A DNA stretch of 64,000 nt from a bacterium. Its GTDB lineage: Bacteria > UBP13 > UBA5359. The stretch is from contig JAQUEL010000004.1 in NCBI GenBank assembly GCA_028685295.1, forward strand, positions 1-64,000, given 5' to 3'. Below the pieces are notes generated by a model. The model made no database searches, was not told where the DNA came from, and saw only the letters and a program-made list of their open reading frames with translations. Each line of letters begins with the position of its first letter. Position 1 is the stretch's first letter. The position numbers and the translations under genes are program-made. Of this stretch, positions 41,110 through 49,715 are shown one piece after another.

Positions 41110-42777
41110 GTGGAGCGTTTTGTGATTTATTTTCTTTTCATTCTAGTCATAATCGGTCGCATAATGACCTTCGGAAGATTACATGGCGTCAGCTCGGATG
41201 AATATTTCTATACTCTTGTAGGAAGGGAGATACTAGCATCAATTACCGGTGATCAAATAGACCTCAAAACCATCGATGCTCTACATCCGCCTTTATTTCC
41301 ATATATACTGGCCTGGGTATATAGGTTGGCAGGAGAAAATACTATCGAAATAGGAAGAATTCTGGGGATAGCTCTCAATCTTGGCGCCGTAATATTTTTC
41401 TACAAAATAACGCTGCTTCATTTCAAATCTTCCCGGCAGGCATTGTGGGCTACAGCACTATTTGCTTTCATTCCAGCTCTTTGGCGTGATGCCGACAGGG
41501 TATGGGCGGATAATCTGGCTCTCTTTCTGGTAACTGTTGCTATTTATGCGGTTTGTTTGAGCTTCCGCTCAAATAAGGGGCGATACTGGTTGCCGGCATG
41601 GCTGCTTCTGGCTGCCGCTACACTGACTAAGGAATACCTTGGAATCGTATTGCTGCCGGCATTTCTAGTTGCACTAATCTTATGGGCTTGTAAGAACAGT
41701 AATAGAAGGTACGGCTTTATACTGATCGGCGCTATGCTCTTTGTGCCGGTACTAGCGGTGGTTTGGCAATTAAAGATGGCTGGATGGCCTAGAGCAGGCT
41801 ATCTGGAGCAGATGCTCTCACCTGCATTGCTTGCACAAAGATGCTCTTATCTTGGTATAGGGGGACCGGATTTACGTAAGCTGTATGTTCAGAATCTTAA
41901 TCAGCGTGATTTTCCCTGGTCGTATATTCTTCTAGTCTTTGCTCTGCCATTCAGCGGTAAATTGAAAGGTTTGGCCGGATCTTTAGCCGATCAAGGCTCC
42001 GCCGGCAGTGTTTACGCCTTTCATACAGTTCTTGCCATTAGCCTGCTAACCTACATCAGCCTCATGGGACATCAGTACGGTTCCCGGCTGATTTTTCCGG
42101 CTTTGCCTTCACTAACGCTAATGATTTCTTTAGCCTTCTTCCAGATAAGCAGATATACGCCTATAATTTTTTATTCACTTTTGGCTACCATTTTTAGTCT
42201 CTGGTCATGGCCGATGCAGGGACAGCTGGAATCTCTGCTGTCTTTGGGACTGGTGACAACGCTCGTATTTTATATGGCTTTAAAGCCGATCAGCAGAAAT
42301 ATCGCTCTGCGCAGCTTCCTAGCCACAATTGTAATACTGGCATTTATAACCAATTCATTTATAGTTCTTTCCTGTGATGCAGCTAAACAAAAACGTATAA
42401 TCAGCAATTACGGTGAACTGCAGGGGATGACAGGAGTTGCGCGTTGGCTGCGCAAAAACACCCGTTCCAAGGAGCGCCTGTTAACCTTTAATCCCAGGCA
42501 GACAGCCTGCTTGCTCGATTATCCCTACAGATACTTTGCCGATTTGAGCTGGTGGGATATTGAGCAGCCGTTACCGCAGATCAGCCGGGAATACCTGGTT
42601 AAAAACAGAATAGATTGGATCATTATCAGCCGCCCTGAAGCTTACGGCCCTTTAAGGCAAGGGCTCTATCAAAAGATGCGCCGGTCGGATTACTTGGTAC
42701 AGGTATATCTGGAAACCACTGCTGGCGGAGAGGTGATTGCGGCTATATTCAAGCTGCGGAAAGAAAGGAAGATCTGA
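41110..42777 (+). CDS. GT39-like integral membrane glycosyltransferase
   Basis: 555 residues with about ten or more membrane spans. The first loop carries SSDEYFY, the Asp-Glu pair typical of the lipid-phosphate-sugar-dependent GT39/ArnT/PMT_2 class, and DADRVWADNLALF and LTKEYLGI fit. The donor would be a polyprenyl-phosphate sugar. The stop overlaps the next gene, a GT2 that could make such a donor, by 1 nt, so the two form a unit. The acceptor is unknown. GTG start. Confidence 0.75.
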   Translation: MERFVIYFLFILVIIGRIMTFGRLHGVSSDEYFYTLVGREILASITGDQIDLKTIDALHPPLFPYILAWVYRLAGENTIEIGRILGIALNLGAVIFFYKITLLHFKSSRQALWATALFAFIPALWRDADRVWADNLALFLVTVAIYAVCLSFRSNKGRYWLPAWLLLAAATLTKEYLGIVLLPAFLVALILWACKNSNRRYGFILIGAMLFVPVLAVVWQLKMAGWPRAGYLEQMLSPALLAQRCSYLGIGGPDLRKLYVQNLNQRDFPWSYILLVFALPFSGKLKGLAGSLADQGSAGSVYAFHTVLAISLLTYISLMGHQYGSRLIFPALPSLTLMISLAFFQISRYTPIIFYSLLATIFSLWSWPMQGQLESLLSLGLVTTLVFYMALKPISRNIALRSFLATIVILAFITNSFIVLSCDAAKQKRIISNYGELQGMTGVARWLRKNTRSKERLLTFNPRQTACLLDYPYRYFADLSWWDIEQPLPQISREYLVKNRIDWIIISRPEAYGPLRQGLYQKMRRSDYLVQVYLETTAGGEVIAAIFKLRKERKI

Positions 42778-43457
42778 TGCTGCTTTCGGTTATCATTCCG
42801 GTCTTTAATGAGCAGGAATATATAGTGGACGTTATCAATTGTATAAGGCGGCAGCCATTACGAAAAGAGATAATTGTTGTTGATGACGGTTCTACCGACG
42901 GCACCAGGGAGAAGGTTAGAGCTATGACCGCTGAAGGGAAGGTACGCCTGATAGAGCAGCCGGTAAATCGGGGCAAAGGAGCGGCGTTAAGGCGGGGATT
43001 GCCGGAAGCAAAGGGTGATATAATTATTTTTCAGGATGCAGATCTGGAGCTTGATCCCCATGATTACCCAGCCTTGATAGAACCCATCGTCAGTGGAAAT
43101 ACCGAGGTGGTTTACGGTTCACGCTTTCTGAACCGGCGTAATCGCATACCGCTACCCAATCTGCTGGCCAACAAAGCTCTGACGGCTATGACAAACCTGC
43201 TTTACAGGGCCAGGCTCACGGATGAAGCTACGGCCTATAAGGTATTCCGCAGAGAGGTTATAGCGTCAATTCCACTTTACAGCAATGGCTTTGAGATCTG
43301 CCCGGAGATAACTGCAAAGCTGCTGAAAGCCGGGTACAGCATAATCGAGGTGCCCATTGCCTATCACCCAAGAAGCAGGCAAGAAGGCAAAAAGCTAAAC
43401 TGGACAGACGGCGTTATAGCCGTGGCCACGCTTCTGCGTTTTCGTTTCACGGCCTAA
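42777..43457 (+). CDS. GT2 family glycosyltransferase, polyprenyl-phosphate sugar synthase-like
   Basis: 226 residues, GT-A fold: SVIIPVFNEQEYI at the start, VVDDGSTDG, and the DXD-type FQDADLELDP. It resembles dolichyl/undecaprenyl-phosphate mannosyl- or glucosyltransferases without the C-terminal membrane part. It probably loads a sugar onto undecaprenyl phosphate for the upstream GT39-like enzyme. The 3' end runs 11 nt into the convergent GH84 gene. Confidence 0.78.
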   Translation: MLLSVIIPVFNEQEYIVDVINCIRRQPLRKEIIVVDDGSTDGTREKVRAMTAEGKVRLIEQPVNRGKGAALRRGLPEAKGDIIIFQDADLELDPHDYPALIEPIVSGNTEVVYGSRFLNRRNRIPLPNLLANKALTAMTNLLYRARLTDEATAYKVFRREVIASIPLYSNGFEICPEITAKLLKAGYSIIEVPIAYHPRSRQEGKKLNWTDGVIAVATLLRFRFTA

Positions 43458-45273
43458 TAAACCGGATAGTAGTCTCTTTGATAAAATTTTCCATAGTTTT
43501 TATATCAGGGCAAATGAGTTTTGGCCTATCCGACATATTAACGGAAGCCTCTTTTATCCGAGCTTGATATTGCTTATCCATCTTCCCTGTTGATAAATAT
43601 AACGGCAACACCTGTCGACAAAGATGAGCTGCCTTCTCTAGTCGCTCCAGCAGGGGAGAGAGCTCATCCATAAGCTGCCGGTTATCAATGCTCTGCCGTA
43701 GCCTGGCAGAGTTCCGCAGCAGGCAAGCAAGCCAGACATCGGCTTCAAACACTGCCTGTTCAGCATTACCGGCGTTATAATCATTTTGCAATCGATCAAG
43801 CCTGGCTGCAAGATCGCGACTATAACCTTCCGGCCAGTGGGCTGATCCTGATAACCTGACGGCTATCTCCTCCAGAAAGGGTAGAGCTTCAGTGCCTCCT
43901 ATCTCTTCCAAGGATTTTTGCCAGGCAGTGCCGGCGATATAGGTTTTGCTGTTCCAAAGATATGATGCAGCAGTATAGAGCGCTATCTTGGAGGCCTCCG
44001 CCTGATTCATGGCGTTCATCACCAGACCGGCCGAACAGCGTTCTAATCCGTTTTGGCGATTGAATAGAGGACCGAGGTGGAGGCGTGAGCTTATATAATC
44101 ATTAACGGGAAAATTATCCCAGTAGAGAGGTTTTCTTCCCAGAACATTGCCTATTCTGACGGCATCAGCCTGAGTTATAGATGGGGAGTAAACACGGGTA
44201 CCCGTCCAGAATATTTCCATATCCGCCGGCAGGCCTTTGCCGATGGTGACCAGATAATCGGATTTTTCCGGCTCTGTGCCGAAATACTTTGTTGGGCAAA
44301 AGAAGAGCCTGATACCAGGGTGCAGCTTTTTCAAGTCGGCATGCAGACGTTGAACTAGCGCAACTTGAGCTTTGCCCAATGTTCCGAAGGATCTTTTGTC
44401 ATTTTTATTCTTCAATTCCCAGCTGATGTCATCCATCAGGAGAGCGATATTAAAGATGCCCAGATGCAGGACCGATTTAACTTTGTTCAGCAGAGCGTTG
44501 TAATCCTCCCGGCTGCTGTAGCAGATGGATTTTCCTGGCGCAATGCCGTAAACCAGATGGATTTTTTGTGATTCTGCTTTGTCCAACAGTATCCGAAAGG
44601 AAGCCAACTCTTCATTGGAATGAGGACGCCGCCATTCATCTCTGTGTGAGGGAACTGCTTTAGGAGCCCAGAAGTAGTAGTTTAAACGTGTACGTCCCAT
44701 AAAATGCAACATTTCTATCCGTTCCTGTTCGCTCCAGGGGCGTCCGTAGAATCCCTCTATTACTCCACGGATCGGAAAGGAGGGATAATCGAGCAGTCTG
44801 GAGATGGATATGGTACGATTACCATTGCTATTATCGACATATTCATCCAATCTCTGCAGACCGCTGGATAAGCCGTAATCAGAATTTGCCGCCACTACCA
44901 GCCGCGAAGGGTTCCCCTTCAAAAAGGTTACGGCACATGCCTCCGAACCTAGCCTGGACAGACCGCTCAGATCCAAGCCGGTAACCCTTTCTATTGTACC
45001 TGACAAGCCCACGAATACTTCGGTTCTTTTGACATCTCCACGCTCATTTCCAGATGCGGGCCTCTGTTGGCCCAGGATATTGATAAGGCGTGTCTGCAAT
45101 GCTGGCGGAACGACCTTATATATCGGTTCCGCCAGTGTAACGGGAGCAATCCTCTCTACCTGTTGCGGCTCGGCTGGTATAAAGCGATATCGCTCTGCTG
45201 CGGCAACGGAAGGCAGCGATGCAATCAGCAGTATAAACAAGATAAGAACTCTGTATCTGAACATATTCATCAC
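43447..45273 (-). CDS. Exported GH84-type beta-N-acetylglucosaminidase
   Basis: 608 residues with a signal peptide (about 1-27). An N-terminal GH20b/NAGidase-like domain (about 40-165) precedes the GH84 catalytic domain starting at IRGVIEGFYGRPWS. The family's catalytic Asp pair is seen as LLMDDISW, and YYFWAPKAVP lies before it. Helical C-terminal region. It probably trims GlcNAc from glycans outside the cell. A promoter with an extended TATACT box lies just upstream. Confidence 0.85.
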   Translation of the reverse strand: MMNMFRYRVLILFILLIASLPSVAAAERYRFIPAEPQQVERIAPVTLAEPIYKVVPPALQTRLINILGQQRPASGNERGDVKRTEVFVGLSGTIERVTGLDLSGLSRLGSEACAVTFLKGNPSRLVVAANSDYGLSSGLQRLDEYVDNSNGNRTISISRLLDYPSFPIRGVIEGFYGRPWSEQERIEMLHFMGRTRLNYYFWAPKAVPSHRDEWRRPHSNEELASFRILLDKAESQKIHLVYGIAPGKSICYSSREDYNALLNKVKSVLHLGIFNIALLMDDISWELKNKNDKRSFGTLGKAQVALVQRLHADLKKLHPGIRLFFCPTKYFGTEPEKSDYLVTIGKGLPADMEIFWTGTRVYSPSITQADAVRIGNVLGRKPLYWDNFPVNDYISSRLHLGPLFNRQNGLERCSAGLVMNAMNQAEASKIALYTAASYLWNSKTYIAGTAWQKSLEEIGGTEALPFLEEIAVRLSGSAHWPEGYSRDLAARLDRLQNDYNAGNAEQAVFEADVWLACLLRNSARLRQSIDNRQLMDELSPLLERLEKAAHLCRQVLPLYLSTGKMDKQYQARIKEASVNMSDRPKLICPDIKTMENFIKETTIRFIRP

Positions 45274-45281
45274 CTGTCATC

Positions 45282-45287
45282 AGTATA
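45282..45287 (-). promoter_or_regulatory. -10 box for the GH84 gene
   Basis: On the minus strand TATACT is preceded by TGC, an extended -10. The -35 position (TTAAAC) is weak. It lies about 10 nt before the ATG. Confidence 0.4.
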
Positions 45288-45337
45288 GCATGGCGCAGGC
45301 ATTCGTTTAAGGACAAGGGCCGGCCAGACTGCTTATA

Positions 45338-45366
45338 TTGCCTGATCATCCCTTCGCAGGTATAAT
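45338..45366 (+). promoter_or_regulatory. rex promoter
   Basis: TTGCCT at 45338-45343, 17 bp, TATAAT at 45361-45366, directly followed by the palindrome AGGAGAATTCTCCT (45372-45385), which covers the start site region and could be an operator. It does not match the known Rex box. Confidence 0.65.
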
Positions 45367-45414
45367 AAAGCAGGAGAATTCTCCTCCGGCAATTTCTTGA
45401 AAGTGGGGTATTAT

Positions 45415-46041
45415 ATGCCTTTTCGTAAAGTTCCTGCGCTGACGGTGTCCAGGTTGTCCGTCTATCACAGAGCCTTATCTACATTGCCCGACGAGTGGAT
45501 TATATCTTCTGAGGAAATATCTGATCTTACCGGCTATACAGCGGCGCAGATACGCCGTGACCTTACTTACTTCGGCCAGTTCGGTACACCGGGCAGAGGC
45601 TATATAGTGGCGGAACTTAGGCAACGTATCGGCCATATATTGGGTATAGATCAGGATTGGAAGGTTGCCCTGGTGGGGATAGGTCATCTCGGTTCAGCTT
45701 TACTGGCTTATCAGGGTTTCTGTGAGCGCGGTTTTAATATAGTAGCTGCTTTCGATAACGATATCACCAAGATCGGCAAGAAGTGGGAGGGCATAGTTAT
45801 TGAAGATATTTCCCGGCTGGCGGAGTCTGCTGTTGAAAAGGATATTCAAATGGGCATCCTGGCCGTGCCCGCCAAAGCGGCTCGGGAGGCCTTTGATCTG
45901 GCTGTTGCCGCCGGTATTAAGGCTATACTCAATTTTGCTCCCGTTAGACTTACTCCTCCGGAAGGTATTCAACTGATAAATGTGGATCTGGCTGCGGAAA
46001 TGGAGCGTCTCTCCTTCTTTCTAGCCAGAAGCCGGAGTTGA
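45415..46041 (+). CDS. rex: Redox-sensing transcriptional repressor Rex
   Basis: 208 residues from ATG 45415. N-terminal winged helix with AAQIRRDLTYFGQFGTPGRG, then an NAD(H)-binding Rossmann domain, VALVGIGHLGSALLAYQGF, and the C-terminal swapped helix. Rex represses fermentation and NADH-oxidising genes when NADH is low. Its presence points to an anaerobic or facultative lifestyle. It stands alone here. Confidence 0.93.
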   Translation: MPFRKVPALTVSRLSVYHRALSTLPDEWIISSEEISDLTGYTAAQIRRDLTYFGQFGTPGRGYIVAELRQRIGHILGIDQDWKVALVGIGHLGSALLAYQGFCERGFNIVAAFDNDITKIGKKWEGIVIEDISRLAESAVEKDIQMGILAVPAKAAREAFDLAVAAGIKAILNFAPVRLTPPEGIQLINVDLAAEMERLSFFLARSRS

Positions 46042-46115
46042 TATTTGGATTTAGTCAGGCGTAAAGAGCAGGCACGGTCTTGATAAAAGAGAGGGTTCGT
46101 CTTGCAGTTTGGCGC

Positions 46116-46910
46116 TTATGCTGAGAGGAAACCGCCATCCACCGGAAGCAATGCTCCCTGGATATAACAGGATAAATCGCTGGCAAGAAAAAGGACTGCT
46201 CTGGCTACGTCATCCGGCTCTCCCCAATGTCCGATCGGCAGACGATTATTAAAGAGATAGCTTGTTTTTGCTAATCTTATCTTAAATTTAAAAATTGCTT
46301 CCAGCATCAAAGATTTGGTGGTTGGAGTTTTTATAGCTCCGGGCAATATGGTATTGACGCGAAAGCCGTTCTTGGCATAATCTCTAGCCAGAGAACGGCT
46401 TAAAGCAATAATGCCTGCTTTGCTGATACTATATGAAACCATATTCTCTTTAAAGGGAAGTATGGCTTCTATGGAAGAAATATTTATAATAATACCACCT
46501 TGTTTTCTACGCTGCTTTATAAAGTTTCTGCACATCCAGAAGGAGGCGTTTAAGTTTACATCAAGTATTTTTTTGTAGGCATCTGCAGTCATCTCAAGAT
46601 AGTCCAGAAAGGGATATACCCCGGCATTGTTGATGAGTATATCGGGTTTATCCTCTTTAAAATCGCGCCATAGTGCATCTATAGCCTCTTTTTTAGATAG
46701 ATCGACCGTCATGCAGAGGGCATTTACTGAGGCGCATCTTTCTTTTCTTACTCTTTCCAGCTTTTTTCGATTAATATCTACCAGTATCAAGGAGGCTCCG
46801 GCCTGGGCAAGCCTGGAAACGATCGCTTCTCCGATGCCTTGGGAGCAACCGGTTACCAGTGCTGTCCTTCCTTTCAGAGAAATTAATTCATTTATCGATT
46901 TATGCCGCAT
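46116..46910 (-). CDS. Short-chain dehydrogenase/reductase
   Basis: 264 residues from ATG 46910. Cofactor motif TGCSQGIGEA, NNAGVYPF, the catalytic Ser-Tyr-Lys as SSIEAILP and YSISKAG, and PGAIKTPTT. A classical SDR, probably NAD(P)-dependent on a sugar, polyol or oxo-acid. No partner genes hint at the substrate. An upstream in-frame ATG at 46979 would add 23 unlikely residues. Confidence 0.85.
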   Translation of the reverse strand: MRHKSINELISLKGRTALVTGCSQGIGEAIVSRLAQAGASLILVDINRKKLERVRKERCASVNALCMTVDLSKKEAIDALWRDFKEDKPDILINNAGVYPFLDYLEMTADAYKKILDVNLNASFWMCRNFIKQRRKQGGIIINISSIEAILPFKENMVSYSISKAGIIALSRSLARDYAKNGFRVNTILPGAIKTPTTKSLMLEAIFKFKIRLAKTSYLFNNRLPIGHWGEPDDVARAVLFLASDLSCYIQGALLPVDGGFLSA

Positions 46911-47004
46911 GATACCGCCGTCATTTTTTATATAATTATTCCCTCTATGCAAGAAGTATAACGAGATAGGATATTGCAAGCAATGATCAAGGATTAAATC
47001 ATTC

Positions 47005-47034
47005 TTGATAAAGATGCTTGCCGAATGGTATAGA
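47005..47034 (+). promoter_or_regulatory. Candidate promoter for the aminotransferase gene
   Basis: TTGATA at 47005-47010, 18 bp, TATAGA at 47029-47034. It lies in the roughly 226-nt divergent gap to the SDR gene. Confidence 0.45.
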
Positions 47035-47136
47035 ATGTCCAGACTGCCGCATTATTAAAGCAGAATAACCCTCTCGTTTACCCAGTAATTTTGCCGGGTA
47101 TTATTAATGAAACGGTTTATAGTGGAGGTCGATCTC

Positions 47137-48360
47137 ATGAGGAACACAACACGGGAAGAGCAATTGGCGGAGCGAGCGCGGACTTACATACCCGGCGGAG
47201 CTATGAATCATGCCAAAGAGCCGCGGCAGGATATGCTGGGATATATGCCTTGGTACATAGAACGGGCGGAAGGATGTTATCTCTATGATATAGAAGGCCG
47301 TGAATTCATAGATTATAGCTCTTCTTATGGACCGGTAATCCTGGGTTACAGGTATCCTCCCATTGAAGAAGCGGTAAGGGCACAGATGGAGAAGGGGGTT
47401 CTTTTCAGTATGCCCTCTCCTCTTGAGGGGGAGTGGGCGGAAATGCTGGCAAACGTGGTGCCGTGTGCGCAGATGGTACGTGCAATGAAAACCGGCAGCG
47501 CCGCTACCGCCGCCGCTGTAAGGGTGGCTCGAGCTGCCACCGGTCGAGAAAAGGTTATTTCTTGCGGCTATAACAGCTGGCATGATTGGTGGGTAGCCAA
47601 GGAGGGAGTGGGCATCAGCAAGGGAATACCATCCTGCCTAGAGGGAAATATATATGACCTTGAATATGGTAACCTGGCCTTTGCTGAACAGCTTTTTCAG
47701 GAACATGGCAAGGAGATTTCCTGCCTTATAACCATTCCTTATGACTTTCGAGGGAAACCCTGCTTATCTTTTCTGCGTCGTTTACGAAGTCTGACAAAGG
47801 AATATGGTGCAGTACTTATCTTCGATGAGATAATTACCGGCTTTAGGTTATCGTTGGGCGGAGCACAGGAACTTTTTGAGATTTCTCCTGATATGTGTAC
47901 TCTTGCCAAGGCTATGGGCAACGGCTATCCGCTATCCGCCTATGCCGGCAAAGCGGATTTGATGAAACTGGTGCCTGAACTACAGATAGATACTACTTAT
48001 GCCGGAGAGGCCTTATCTCTGGCTGCATCTCTGGCCGTTATCCGAGAGATGCGTGATAAGCCTGTGCTGGAGATGATATGGCACCGTGGAGAAGAACTTA
48101 TGACCGGCCTGAGAAGGATATTCAGCAATAACGGAGAAATTCTAAGTGTGGAGGGGTTGCCTCCGGCTATGACAATAAATCCGGCGACGGATAATCCGGG
48201 GGCTGCGCACTTTAAAAACCTCTTTATTAAACATCTTTACGGACAGGGTGTTTTCTATCATTCTCCGCTCTTTGTCACTTTCTCACATACGGAAAAGGAT
48301 ATAGAGTGTACCCTGGAAGCGGCGGAAAATGCCGTTAACAAGGCTGCGAAAGAGATGTAA
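47137..48360 (+). CDS. Class III aminotransferase, glutamate-1-semialdehyde aminomutase-like
   Basis: 407 residues from ATG 47137 with GTGGAGGTCG upstream. PLP motifs: GSAATAAAVRVARA, FDEIITGFRLSLGG and the Schiff-base Lys in LAKAMGNGYPLSAYAG. Related to HemL, but no other haem genes are nearby and some sequence differs, so it may act on another amino sugar or amino acid. The next gene follows after 42 nt. Confidence 0.8.
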   Translation: MRNTTREEQLAERARTYIPGGAMNHAKEPRQDMLGYMPWYIERAEGCYLYDIEGREFIDYSSSYGPVILGYRYPPIEEAVRAQMEKGVLFSMPSPLEGEWAEMLANVVPCAQMVRAMKTGSAATAAAVRVARAATGREKVISCGYNSWHDWWVAKEGVGISKGIPSCLEGNIYDLEYGNLAFAEQLFQEHGKEISCLITIPYDFRGKPCLSFLRRLRSLTKEYGAVLIFDEIITGFRLSLGGAQELFEISPDMCTLAKAMGNGYPLSAYAGKADLMKLVPELQIDTTYAGEALSLAASLAVIREMRDKPVLEMIWHRGEELMTGLRRIFSNNGEILSVEGLPPAMTINPATDNPGAAHFKNLFIKHLYGQGVFYHSPLFVTFSHTEKDIECTLEAAENAVNKAAKEM

Positions 48361-48402
48361 GCGTAGAGTGCGTATTTGTCGCTTAGGAAGGGTGGGGTTG
48401 TT

Positions 48403-49359
48403 TTGCGCCTGACTATATTTTTAATGGTATTGCTTCTTTGCGCTTCCCCGGCTATGGCAGCCGAAAGCAGCCCGGAGGAATGTCTCGATTACGTTAACAG
48501 CTATCTGCTGGATAAAGATTATGCTAATGCCATGGCCTGGGTGGATTATGGCTTGAGAAATTACCCTGGAAATCTCAAATTAGAGATTGTTCGTTTTAAA
48601 GTTGCTATCAATGATATGGATAAGAAGAATGATACGTTAGCTCGTGATAGATTGAAATCTCTGTTATCCGGCAGAAGCAATGAGCTTAATGATGCCGTCT
48701 TCAATGCACTTATAGATTCGGGTTATTACAGGCCCAATATGCGACTGGTCCTTCCGACAAATAGCAAGGGTATTGATTATTTCCTTTCGGTAGTGCCATT
48801 GGATGTTATTGCTGTTGGGATAAACCGTATTATTCCCAAGATGCCTGAAGATGCAGACGTCAAGGTAGCCTTGCCGGTAATGTGGCAGCCGGTAATCTGG
48901 GTAAGGAATGTTTCAGATTACACTGTCAAGTCAGCTCGGGTATCCATCGATTTGGGACAGGCTTCTCAGTCAGCTGCAGATACAGAGCCGTTGCCAGCCA
49001 CACCGGTGCAGTCGGTCCGGGGAGGCAAAGATGATGCTGCAGGTCCGGGCGGTATAAAGGCATCACGCCAGCCTATGGATATGCCGACTGATCTTCCGGA
49101 GGCAGACCGACCTGAACAACCTTCCAGCAGTGGCAGCAGCCAGGCTACCAGTGAGTTTACCATCAGGCCCGGCGATATGAAGAAGGTTGTCCTGATTACA
49201 CCGCTTGCTTTTCAAGGAGAAAGACTTACTCAGCCGCTACAATGCACCATCTCCTGGATAAATAGGGAGGAAGATCGGACCTCTCCGTTGCTGATAGCCG
49301 ATAGGATAGATCCGGACGATGTGCCGGTATTTAATCTGAACGCTCTGGAGAAGCCTTAA
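48403..49359 (+). CDS. Secreted protein of unknown function with TPR-like N-terminus
   Basis: 318 residues from TTG 48403 (GGAAGGGTGGGG upstream). A signal peptide (about 1-20, ending PAMAAES) is followed by a helical repeat-like region (about 22-95), a beta-rich middle part, a Ser/Pro/Gln-rich linker (about 200-255) and a C-terminal beta domain. I do not recognise a family. Export is the only firm inference. tRNA-Ala follows. Confidence 0.7.
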   Translation: MRLTIFLMVLLLCASPAMAAESSPEECLDYVNSYLLDKDYANAMAWVDYGLRNYPGNLKLEIVRFKVAINDMDKKNDTLARDRLKSLLSGRSNELNDAVFNALIDSGYYRPNMRLVLPTNSKGIDYFLSVVPLDVIAVGINRIIPKMPEDADVKVALPVMWQPVIWVRNVSDYTVKSARVSIDLGQASQSAADTEPLPATPVQSVRGGKDDAAGPGGIKASRQPMDMPTDLPEADRPEQPSSSGSSQATSEFTIRPGDMKKVVLITPLAFQGERLTQPLQCTISWINREEDRTSPLLIADRIDPDDVPVFNLNALEKP

Positions 49360-49374
49360 CGGTTGCTCAATTTA

Positions 49375-49402
49375 TTGACAAATCCGGTCTGCCTGATATA
49401 AT
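49375..49402 (+). promoter_or_regulatory. tRNA-Ala promoter
   Basis: TTGACA at 49375-49380, 16 bp, TATAAT at 49397-49402 with a TGA extended -10. It lies 15 nt after the preceding stop codon and 15 nt before the tRNA. Confidence 0.85.
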
Positions 49403-49417
49403 ACTAGATATTCACGT

Positions 49418-49493
49418 GGGGCTGTGGCGCAGCTGGGAGCGCGCTTCCTCGGCATGGAAGAGGCCAGGGGTTCGAATCCCCTCAGCTCCACCA
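49418..49493 (+). tRNA. tRNA-Ala (GGC)
   Basis: 76 nt: acceptor GGGGCTG with CAGCTCC (one G-U pair), anticodon loop TCGGCAT (anticodon GGC), T loop TTCGAAT and encoded CCA at 49491-49493. Confidence 0.94.
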
Positions 49494-49620
49494 TCCTTCG
49501 CTTCAAAGTGAAGTGGAGAAATGAACAGGCTGAAGAGTTTGAATATAAGTGCAGACGGCAATATTGGAAGACGGGATGAAGCCAGCCTAAGAAGCAAAGA
49601 TAGTCATTTAATAAGTGATT

Positions 49621-49649
49621 AAAATAACTCAGGTTCTCTGAGTTATTTT
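49621..49649 (+). terminator. Intrinsic terminator before leuS
   Basis: AAAATAACTCAG pairs perfectly with CTGAGTTATTTT around a 5-nt loop and runs into T5. It probably ends the tRNA-Ala transcript. The region shows no T-box, so leuS does not seem tRNA-controlled here. Confidence 0.85.
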
Positions 49650-49715
49650 TGTAAGTACCGATAGATTAAGTCTGATAAATACAAGTTAATAAATATTACC
49701 TCACAGGAGAAAATC

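Noticed and set aside
49494-49715. T-box before leuS
   Set aside because: No T-box sequence or specifier-loop structure; the hairpin there is a plain terminator.
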